Part shown: positions 1-6,048 of the stretch, in pieces
Numbering within the stretch: position 1 is the stretch's first letter
Layout of the letters: the number at the start of each line of letters is the position of its first letter
Assembly: GCA_021817755.1 (NCBI GenBank)
Contig: JAKAGC010000080.1
Coordinates: 1 to 10,383, forward strand
Length of the DNA: 10,383 bases
Reading direction: 5' to 3'
Origin: Acidobacteriota bacterium
Lineage (GTDB): Bacteria; Acidobacteriota; Aminicenantia; UBA2199
Notes under the pieces: generated by a model
The model's input: the letters and a program-made list of their open reading frames with translations, nothing else
The model's database searches: none
Told to the model about the DNA's origin: nothing
Position numbers and translations under genes: made by a program

Positions 1-1212
1 GATTAGAGAGAATGAATCGATTGAGAATTTATTGAAAGAGGAGAGGGCCTGGAATAGAGAGTAAAATTTGGTTGGTTCCGTGGGTATGGCGATGTGGTAT
101 CGTTCGACTGAATCTATAAATAATACTGAAGCAATGCTGCTTTCGTGGGAGATAGCATAAAAGAAATCTCCCGTTGCTATTCGTATGCCTTTTTCAGAAA
201 TGAATTCTAATGAAATAAGAATGGTTTCAAGGTCAGAACAGGTATTAAAACGGATATTGAGTTTTTTAAAAACAAAACGGTTTAATGGGAAAAAATTGGA
301 GTGGGCTTTTGAATAACAAAATGTGCGAGTCTCAGGTATTTCAAATAGAAGTCGCATTAAACGTGGGAAATATATTAACGGGATATTTTTATTTTTTGTT
401 TGAATCAGGTGTTTTACTCTGTTTTCATCCTCCACTTTTCTTATATATTCAGTAATCAGCGGATGAATGGAATTGAAATTAAAACGTTTTGCAATTGAAG
501 AATTGAATTTTTGGAGAGTACCTCCCGAACCATCTTTGGAAATCGGTATAATCACGGGGTGAATGAGTAAGTCGAGATTGAATCGTTCTATAAATATTGC
601 TAAACCAATTGATGCCGGTTGGTTTTTATTTTTTATTCCTTCTGAATTGAATATACTGTTTTCTAACTCGTATTTGACACGTTTTAAGAAATCTTCGGTG
701 AAATAATCCGGTTTGGCAGGTTTAGCTCTTCTGGGAAATTCTTTCTTTACATTTATTTGCTGTTCTCCTGTCTTAAAATTGAACTGCTCGAATTTTTCCC
801 GTTCTGATTTTTCTTTTTTTCTATGTTCTTCAACCATTTCAAGCATTTTTTTATATTCGGGAAAAATGGTTTCCGGGGATTCGGTAATTGTATTGGAAAA
901 ATTTTGCTCAAGGAAAAAACTCACGGTTCGTATGTGAACCAAACGCTTTATTGGGTCTCTATTTTCGGAACTACTGATAATATTTAAACTATTATTTGGT
1001 GTATACGTGTTATAAAGGAATAGCAAACTCTCTGTTTCATGGCGTGAGTGGAATGGGTTTTTATAAATATAGAGTAAGTAGTCGCTTCCATTTTCTATAT
1101 AAACCCCCAATTTGATTATTTTATTATAGTTTAAATTCCATTGAGATAACAGCATCTGATCCCGTTTATCATTTTTATACAAGTGAATAGCGTGGACAAT
1201 ATCTTCGAGCAT
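1..1212 (-). CDS. Large uncharacterised protein, N-terminal 404 residues (3' end outside window)
   Basis: I do not recognise this gene. Read from the ATG at 1212 towards position 1, the frame stays open for 404 codons with no stop, so the gene continues beyond the window. The start is supported by AGAGG about eight bases upstream and a good promoter behind it. The first 110 residues are mixed alpha/beta. Residues 119-145 are a highly charged, probably coiled-coil stretch (KKMLEMVEEHRKKEKSERE). Residues 200-404 look like folded beta-rich repeats, with phrases such as LDLLIHPVIIPISKDG and LETILISLEFISEKG. There is no signal peptide and no membrane segment, so it is probably cytoplasmic. The style of the second half faintly recalls the region ahead of the helicase core in bacterial SNF2-type proteins, but no helicase motif is visible, so that is only a suggestion. 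Confidence 0.85.
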   Translation of the reverse strand, partial: MLEDIVHAIHLYKNDKRDQMLLSQWNLNYNKIIKLGVYIENGSDYLLYIYKNPFHSRHETESLLFLYNTYTPNNSLNIISSSENRDPIKRLVHIRTVSFFLEQNFSNTITESPETIFPEYKKMLEMVEEHRKKEKSEREKFEQFNFKTGEQQINVKKEFPRRAKPAKPDYFTEDFLKRVKYELENSIFNSEGIKNKNQPASIGLAIFIERFNLDLLIHPVIIPISKDGSGGTLQKFNSSIAKRFNFNSIHPLITEYIRKVEDENRVKHLIQTKNKNIPLIYFPRLMRLLFEIPETRTFCYSKAHSNFFPLNRFVFKKLNIRFNTCSDLETILISLEFISEKGIRIATGDFFYAISHESSIASVLFIDSVERYHIAIPTEPTKFYSLFQALSSFNKFSIDSFSLI

Positions 1213-1256
1213 TACTTTTCCTCTTTTGGTTTCATAAATTAATAGTTTAATATTGT

Positions 1257-1284
1257 ATTATACGTTCTTTTTTACTTTAATCAA
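1257..1284 (-). promoter_or_regulatory. Sigma70-type promoter for the minus-strand gene
   Basis: On the minus strand there is a TTGATT -35 box (1284-1279), a 16-base spacer and a perfect TATAAT -10 box (1262-1257). It lies about 45 bases before the ATG at 1212. A seven-codon reading frame (MKPKEEK, 1235-1212) sits between promoter and start; its stop overlaps the ATG as TAATG, and its codons contain the SD-like GAGG. Confidence 0.55.
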
Positions 1285-1354
1285 GGTATAGCTGATTTTT
1301 TTTAAACATAGATTTATCACGCGTGAAGGAATGTATAAATTTTGAAAATTCAGG

Positions 1355-1383
1355 TTGAAGGATTCGGGATTTTTTGATATAGT
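1355..1383 (+). promoter_or_regulatory. Sigma70-type extended -10 promoter for the nitroreductase-ygeY-ygeW operon
   Basis: TTGAAG (1355-1360), a 17-base spacer and TATAGT (1378-1383), with a TG at 1375-1376 giving an extended -10 element. Transcription would begin near 1390, about 40 bases before the nitroreductase ATG, which itself has an AGGAGG site at 1415-1420. The spacing and location make this the most likely promoter for the three-gene operon. Confidence 0.55.
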
Positions 1384-1428
1384 ATAAACCAATCGAAACG
1401 AAATAAACAACATTAGGAGGACATACAT

Positions 1429-1974
1429 ATGACCTTTTCCGAATTAGTGAATAAACGGGAAAGTACGCGGAAATATGCATCGAAAATTGTACCCCGTCAA
1501 TTAATCGATCAGTGCCTGGAATCGGCACGGTTGGCTCCTTCCGCTTGTAATTCTCAACCCTGGTCTTTTATCGTAGTGGACGATGAAAAAACAAAAAACG
1601 AAATCGTAGATAAAGCCATGTCCGGCATTTATAAATCCAATGCTTTTGTTAAAACTGCTCCTGTGATTATCATAGCCATTACCGAGCGTTCCACTTATAT
1701 TGCACGGTTGGGTGGAATGATTCGTGATGTGAAATACAATCTCATTGATATGGGGATTGCTTGTGAACATATCGCATTACATGCCGCTGAATTGGGCCTT
1801 GGTACATGCTGGCTCGGTTGGTTTAATGAAAAGGAATTAAAGAAGATTCTCGGTCTCCCCAAATCCACTAATATAGACGTTTTGCTGAGCTTGGGATACC
1901 CGGATGAATCGGTGAAACCGAGGCAAAAAGCCCGGAAATCGCTGGATGATATCCGGCGTTATTTGAATAATTGA
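1429..1974 (+). CDS. Nitroreductase-family FMN flavoprotein
   Basis: A 181-residue protein of the FMN-dependent nitroreductase superfamily, whose members use NAD(P)H to reduce nitro groups, quinones, flavins or enoates. The sequence opens with the diagnostic RESTRKY (R10, S12, R14), which in the family binds the FMN phosphate. It continues with RLAPSACNSQPW (about residues 34-45), the DMGIACEHIALHAAELGLGTCWLGWF helix-turn segment near 108-133, and a basic C-terminal tail. The length is normal for a single-domain member. The ATG has AGGAGG at 1415-1420, eight bases upstream. The stop at 1972-1974 lies just before the RBS of the following M20 hydrolase gene, so the two are almost certainly co-transcribed. 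The substrate cannot be read from the sequence; a link to the neighbouring YgeY/YgeW reactions is inference. Confidence 0.9.
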   Translation: MTFSELVNKRESTRKYASKIVPRQLIDQCLESARLAPSACNSQPWSFIVVDDEKTKNEIVDKAMSGIYKSNAFVKTAPVIIIAITERSTYIARLGGMIRDVKYNLIDMGIACEHIALHAAELGLGTCWLGWFNEKELKKILGLPKSTNIDVLLSLGYPDESVKPRQKARKSLDDIRRYLNN

Positions 1975-1985
1975 GGTGTTTTTTT

Positions 1986-3173
1986 ATGGATATCGCAAAG
2001 AGGATAAATGAATTGTCTGAAAAATACAGGGATTTTACAGCTCAGAATCTCTCCAATCTCATCCGGGTTAAATCGTTAAGTTGTGGAGAGAAGGAAGTAA
2101 TCACCGAACTTAAAATCCAGATGGAATCTGCGGGATTCGATGAAGTTAAAATCGATCCGCTTGGTAATTTGATCGGACGTATCGGTAACGGCCCTAAAGT
2201 GCTGGCTATCGATGCTCATATGGATACAGTCGATGTGGGGAACCCGGAAAATTGGAACTCCGATCCTTTTTCAGGAGTTATCGTCGATGGTTATGTTCAT
2301 GGACGCGGTACTGTCGATCAGGAAGGAGGCGCTGCTTCATTTATTACTGCCGGGAGAATTCTGAAAGAACTCGGTTTCGACCGCGACTGGACTGTTTATT
2401 TTGTCGGTAGTGTAATGGAAGAAGACTGCGACGGTCTTTGCTGGAAATATATCGTAGAAGAAGATAAAATTAAACCCGATGTGGTGATTTGCACTGAACC
2501 CACTCATTTGAATATCTATCGCGGACACAGGGGACGTATGGAAATGGAAGTCTCTTTCAAAGGAATTTCTTCCCATGGCTCCGCCCCCGAACGGGGAAAA
2601 AATGCAATCTATATGGCTTCACGTGCTGCTCTCGAAATCGAGAAACTCAATGAACGGCTTAAAACAGATGATTTCCTCGGAAAAGGGAGTATTACCGTAA
2701 CCGAATTTGTTTCCGGAAGCCCCTCTTTATGCGCTGTGGCAGATTACGCCCGTATTCATCTTGATCGTCGCCTCACATGGGGAGAAACGAAAGAATCCGC
2801 CGTGGCTGAAATTGAAGAGATTATAAAAGATATGGATGCCCATGTCGAAGTGCTTCACTATAAAGAAAAATCCTATACCGGTCTCGCATATGGCATGGAA
2901 AAATATTATCCGACGTGGAAAATCCCTGAAGACCACCCAATCATTAAAACCGGCGTAAAAGCATTTAAAGATCTTTTCAATGAAGCTCCTCATATAGATA
3001 AATGGACTTTCTCCACCAATGCTGTCACTATTAATGGATTTTACGGAATACCCGTCATCGGTTTCGGACCCGGGAATGAAGTGCTTGCCCATGCTCCCAA
3101 TGAAAAAATTCCCGTCGATGACCTGGTAAAAGCATCTGCATTTTATGCATTGTATGCCTATTATATCCAATAG
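1986..3173 (+). CDS. ygeY: YgeY-type M20 metallohydrolase
   Basis: A 395-residue M20-family zinc hydrolase close to YgeY, the putative deacylase/hydrolase of the anaerobic purine and selenium-linked gene cluster. Expected metal and catalytic residues are visible: H78 and D80 in AIDAHMDTVD, D111 in GRGTVDQEGG, the catalytic EE at 145-146 in VMEEDCDG, E171 in CTEPTHLNIYRG, and a C-terminal H369 in LAHAPNEKIP. The dimerisation lid begins near ISSHGSAPERGKNA (194-207). I prefer the ATG at 1986, because GAGGTG (1973-1978) lies seven bases upstream; a TTG at 1971 is also in frame but overlaps the previous stop and lacks an RBS. ygeW follows after 16 bases. In this family the pair acts on carbamoylated or ureido amino acids related to 2,3-diaminopropionate; the exact substrate here is inferred. 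Confidence 0.88.
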   Translation: MDIAKRINELSEKYRDFTAQNLSNLIRVKSLSCGEKEVITELKIQMESAGFDEVKIDPLGNLIGRIGNGPKVLAIDAHMDTVDVGNPENWNSDPFSGVIVDGYVHGRGTVDQEGGAASFITAGRILKELGFDRDWTVYFVGSVMEEDCDGLCWKYIVEEDKIKPDVVICTEPTHLNIYRGHRGRMEMEVSFKGISSHGSAPERGKNAIYMASRAALEIEKLNERLKTDDFLGKGSITVTEFVSGSPSLCAVADYARIHLDRRLTWGETKESAVAEIEEIIKDMDAHVEVLHYKEKSYTGLAYGMEKYYPTWKIPEDHPIIKTGVKAFKDLFNEAPHIDKWTFSTNAVTINGFYGIPVIGFGPGNEVLAHAPNEKIPVDDLVKASAFYALYAYYIQ

Positions 3174-3189
3174 TATTTAAGGAGGAATC

Positions 3190-4386
3190 ATGAGCAATTT
3201 AGCAGAATTCAGACGACTTATCGCAGAGATCGGATTACTTGAAACCAATAATTATGGAAAGGATTTTTTATTAACATGGGAAAGAACTGTACCCGAATTA
3301 CAACAAATATTATTCACAGCCGAAGGGCTTAAATGGTTGTATGACTTTAATGTATCCGCCCGTTGTTTCGACACCGGATTCGCTGTTTCGCAGTTTAGAG
3401 ATAAATCCACCCGTACCCGTTTTTCCTTCGGGTTTGCTTCCAGCCTGCTCGGTTTATCCGTTCAGGATCTCGACGAAACCAGCTCCCAGATTTCACATGG
3501 TGAGACTGTCCGTGAAACCGCCAATATGATATCATTTCTAACCGATTTTATCGGGATTCGGGATGATATGTTTCTCGGTGCCGGAAATGCCTATATGCGT
3601 GAAGTCGGTGCTGCTCTCGATGATGGTTTCGAAAATGGAGTACTTCCTCGCAGACCAGGTATTATTAATCTTCAATGCGATGTAGACCATCCCACCCAAG
3701 CAATGGCCGACTTGCTTCATTTAAAAAATTTCTTTGGCTCCCTTGAAGCATTGAAAGGCAAAAAAATAGCCATGACCTGGGCCTATTCGCCTACCTATGG
3801 GAAACCTCTTTCCGTACCTCAGGGGATCATCGGATTAATGACTCGTTTCGGTATGGAAGTCACACTCGCTCATCCCGAAGGTTATACGCTAATACCGGAA
3901 GTAACGGATATTGCAAAAAAGAATGTCCAGACTCATGGTGGGAAATTTAACGTCGTTCATTCCATGGAAGAAGCTTTTACTGATGCCGATATTGTTTATC
4001 CCAAAAGCTGGGCGCCTTATGCCATTATGCAGCAGCGAACCGAATTACTCAAACAAAATGATCGTGAAGGATTGAAAAAACTCGAACAGGAATGTTTGCA
4101 ACGCAATGCCAATTACAAGAACTGGGAATGCGACGAAGAGAAAATGAAACTTACCAATAATGGCGAAGCACTCTATATGCATTGTTTACCTGCCGATATA
4201 TCCAATGTTTCGTGCAAGGAAGGCGAAGTATCTGCCGGTGTTTTTGAAAAGTATCGTATTCAAACTTATAAAGAAGCCGGTTTTAAACCTTATATTATCG
4301 CAGCAATGATGCTTAATTACAGGTTCAAAAAACCCGGTGAAGTACTGGAAAGTCTTTATAATAGAAATCTACGAAGAGTGATTTGA
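3190..4386 (+). CDS. ygeW: YgeW-type knotted carbamoyltransferase
   Basis: A 398-residue member of the aspartate/ornithine carbamoyltransferase superfamily, of the knotted YgeW type. The carbamoyl-phosphate loop is DKSTRTR (71-77), the second-domain motif is DHPTQAMADL (166-175), and the late motif is MHCLP (330-334). Long lineage features match YgeW rather than ArgF or PyrB: QDLDETSSQISHGETVRETA, DDGFENGVLPRRPGIINLQ, and TWAYSPTYGKPLSVPQG. YgeW proteins lack activity on ornithine and aspartate. They occur with YgeX (2,3-diaminopropionate ammonia-lyase) and YgeY in anaerobic purine/urate catabolism, where a transcarbamoylation on a ureido-diaminopropionate has been proposed. AAGGAGG at 3179-3185 serves the ATG. 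It is the last gene of its operon; no ygeX, hydantoinase or xanthine dehydrogenase gene is in the window. Confidence 0.9.
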   Translation: MSNLAEFRRLIAEIGLLETNNYGKDFLLTWERTVPELQQILFTAEGLKWLYDFNVSARCFDTGFAVSQFRDKSTRTRFSFGFASSLLGLSVQDLDETSSQISHGETVRETANMISFLTDFIGIRDDMFLGAGNAYMREVGAALDDGFENGVLPRRPGIINLQCDVDHPTQAMADLLHLKNFFGSLEALKGKKIAMTWAYSPTYGKPLSVPQGIIGLMTRFGMEVTLAHPEGYTLIPEVTDIAKKNVQTHGGKFNVVHSMEEAFTDADIVYPKSWAPYAIMQQRTELLKQNDREGLKKLEQECLQRNANYKNWECDEEKMKLTNNGEALYMHCLPADISNVSCKEGEVSAGVFEKYRIQTYKEAGFKPYIIAAMMLNYRFKKPGEVLESLYNRNLRRVI

Positions 4387-4398
4387 TCTCTTTAACAA

Positions 4399-4430
4399 TG
4401 TCAGACCCCTTTTGAAAAAGGGGTCCGACA
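4399..4430. repeat. REP-like hairpin after ygeW, possible terminator
   Basis: Two 15-base arms (4399-4413 and 4416-4430, core GACCCCTTTT / AAAAGGGGTC) pair with one A:C mismatch around a GA centre. The hairpin begins 13 bases after the ygeW stop. It is followed by CACCCCCTAAAACTTTT rather than an immediate T-run, so it is not a textbook intrinsic terminator. The GC block, oligo-T, oligo-A, GC block style resembles REP-type intergenic palindromes mobilised by RAYT (Y1) transposases. It may still end or protect the upstream transcript. Confidence 0.6.
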
Positions 4431-4490
4431 CCCCCTAAAACTTTTGTATATACATTTCTTTAAGATGTGTGTGTTAATTTTAGGACATAC

Positions 4491-4520
4491 TTGAATTTTA
4501 CCCTCTTTATATGATATAAT
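4491..4520 (+). promoter_or_regulatory. Sigma70-type promoter for the carrier protein/dehydrogenase/adenylation operon
   Basis: TTGAAT (4491-4496), an 18-base spacer and a perfect TATAAT (4515-4520). Transcription would start near 4527, leaving a 5' leader of about 110 bases before the ACP gene. The -10 box is part of a 20-bp perfect palindrome, listed separately. The ten-base string ATTTTACCCT occurs at 4495-4504 and again at 4585-4594 in the leader. Confidence 0.6.
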
Positions 4521-4530
4521 ATTATATCAT
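4511..4530. promoter_or_regulatory. 20-bp perfect palindrome overlapping the -10 box (candidate operator)
   Basis: The half-site ATGATATAAT is followed directly by its exact reverse complement, giving 20 bp of perfect dyad symmetry that contains the -10 hexamer and the likely transcription start. A dimeric repressor bound here would block initiation of the downstream three-gene operon. The site is entirely A/T except for one G and one C, so chance symmetry is possible. Confidence 0.4.
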
Positions 4531-4635
4531 TGTGCTGCCATTTGATGAAGATTGTCCCCATTTTTCAAAACGAATTAATCCAAGATTTTACCCTATAGAT
4601 TATTATACAAATACGATTAATAGGAGGAGTAATTT

Positions 4636-4899
4636 ATGAGAATCGATACCATATCACGCCCACAGGACACCATCCGTCAATTTATCCTCGATAGTGTCAA
4701 CTTACCTGATCTGGATGATGATTTTGATATCTTTGAAACCGGGATTGTCAATTCTTTATTTGCTATCGAACTGATGACATTTCTTGAAAAAGCATTCAAT
4801 ATTAAAGTTACGATGGATGACCTCGATATGGCAAATTTCAAAACTGTTAATACTACAGCCCAATTTGTATTAAATAAGCAGGGAGCTTCCGGTGTTTAA
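4636..4899 (+). CDS. Free-standing acyl/peptidyl carrier protein
   Basis: An 87-residue carrier protein. The phosphopantetheine attachment serine is S40 in ETGIVNSLFAIELMTFLE, where the usual D-S-L is N-S-L. Acidic helix II and the DLDMANFKTVNTTAQFVL C-terminal helices are typical. The 'GxVxSLFAxxL..F.E..F.I.V...DLd..NF.T' pattern resembles the carrier proteins of methoxymalonyl-ACP and aminomalonyl-ACP pathways (FkbJ, ZmaD/ZmaH type) more than the fatty-acid AcpP or DltC. GGAGGAG at 4623-4629 precedes the ATG. It is the first gene of a three-gene operon: the next gene starts at a GTG overlapping its last codons. Its expected role is to carry the amino acid activated by the adenylation enzyme while the flavoenzyme oxidises it. 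A separate phosphopantetheinyl transferase must act on it; none is in view. Confidence 0.88.
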   Translation: MRIDTISRPQDTIRQFILDSVNLPDLDDDFDIFETGIVNSLFAIELMTFLEKAFNIKVTMDDLDMANFKTVNTTAQFVLNKQGASGV

Positions 4900-6043
4900 C
4901 CATCATCTCCTTACTCAACAACAAAAAGCAGATTATAAGCGCTTCCGTGAATATGTGAAGGAGTATGTCGAACCCTTCGCCTCCGAATGGGATAAACAAC
5001 AGGGCGTGCCTCGAAGTGTTATCGAAAAATGCGCAGAAGCCGGTTTCGTTGGTGGTATTATCCCTAAAGAATACGGCGGCGGTGGGTGGGATACCGTAAC
5101 TTTTGGGCTCCTAAACGAAGCGTTCGGTGCTGCCAGTTCCTCTCTATGCGGCTTATTTACCGTACAAACCATGGTTGCCATGACCATTTCCCGTTGGGGT
5201 TCCGAAGAACAGAAAAAACAATGGCTTGAACCCATGGCCAAAGGTAAAGTCATCGGCTCTTTTGCCATGACTGAACCCAAAGTTGGCAGCGATATCCAAT
5301 CCATTGAAACCACGTTTACTCCCCAGGGTGAAAACTACCTGCTCAATGGCACCAAACGCTGGATAACCTATTCCGGGCTTGCCGATATTTTTCTCGTGTT
5401 CGGAAAAAATGAAGATAAGTCCATGGCTTGTATTATCCCTTCAAATGCTCCAGGCGTAAAAGTGATACCCATTCGAGATATGCTCGGGTTTCGTGGTGCC
5501 TATTTATCTCAACTTGAATTCACAGACTGCCTTATCACTCCTTCTGATCTCGTGGGAAAACCCGGTCTTGTAATCGCTTATGTCGCGCCTTATGGTCTTC
5601 ATTATGGGCGTGTCAGTACCGCATGGTCGTCTACAGGATTGCACCGCGCCTGCGTTGAAACTGCTTCTTCCTATGCTTCTGAACGCCGTCAATTCGGTGA
5701 ACCCATTATGGAACACGGATTAATCCGTGAACTTCTTACCGATATGGTTGTCGAAATGGAAGCCGCCCGTTCATTGTGTCTTAGCGGATCTATTGCCGAT
5801 GATGCCCATATGCCCGATGCCATGGAAAAAATCCTGATGGCTAAGTATTATGCATCCCGAGCCGCTTCACGTGCTGCCGCCAATACCATCCAGGCAATGG
5901 GCGCAGCCGGATGCCACGAAGAAAACCGCGCCGCTGAATACTATCGAAATGCTAAAATTATGGAAATTATCGAAGGGACTAACCAGGTTCTCCAACGAGT
6001 TCTCGGTAAAAGCTTCGCTCGCAAATATAAAAAGAAATCCTGA
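4892..6043 (+). CDS. Acyl-CoA dehydrogenase-like flavoenzyme, probably acting on a carrier-bound acyl group
   Basis: A 383-residue protein of the acyl-CoA dehydrogenase family, FAD-dependent alpha,beta-oxidising enzymes. Visible motifs: YGGGGWD (61-67), the first signature SFAMTEPKVGSD (123-134), the FAD-contacting SERRQFGEP (263-271), and the C-terminal EIIEGTNQ with E361 at the position of the catalytic base. Length is normal. The start is GTG at 4892, supported by GGGAG at 4881-4885 and by an eight-base overlap with the ACP gene, which implies translational coupling. Members next to a carrier protein and an adenylation gene generally work on aminoacyl- or hydroxyacyl-ACP (for example ZmaI, FkbI, PltE) rather than on CoA esters. 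Given the serine code of the next gene, seryl-ACP is the inferred substrate. The electron acceptor is unknown; no ETF gene is visible. Confidence 0.9.
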   Translation: MFNHHLLTQQQKADYKRFREYVKEYVEPFASEWDKQQGVPRSVIEKCAEAGFVGGIIPKEYGGGGWDTVTFGLLNEAFGAASSSLCGLFTVQTMVAMTISRWGSEEQKKQWLEPMAKGKVIGSFAMTEPKVGSDIQSIETTFTPQGENYLLNGTKRWITYSGLADIFLVFGKNEDKSMACIIPSNAPGVKVIPIRDMLGFRGAYLSQLEFTDCLITPSDLVGKPGLVIAYVAPYGLHYGRVSTAWSSTGLHRACVETASSYASERRQFGEPIMEHGLIRELLTDMVVEMEAARSLCLSGSIADDAHMPDAMEKILMAKYYASRAASRAAANTIQAMGAAGCHEENRAAEYYRNAKIMEIIEGTNQVLQRVLGKSFARKYKKKS

Positions 6044-6048
6044 AAAAA

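Noticed and set aside
713..937. 74-codon plus-strand frame
   Set aside because: It lies wholly antisense to the long minus-strand frame at 1-1212, has no RBS, and is low-complexity (S/F/C rich).
1277..1528. 83-codon minus-strand frame upstream of and into the nitroreductase gene
   Set aside because: It overlaps the promoter region and the start of a clear nitroreductase on the opposite strand; no family resemblance and no RBS.
3190..4386. Ornithine or aspartate carbamoyltransferase
   Set aside because: The sequence carries the long YgeW-specific segments and sits with ygeY, with no arginine or pyrimidine genes around.
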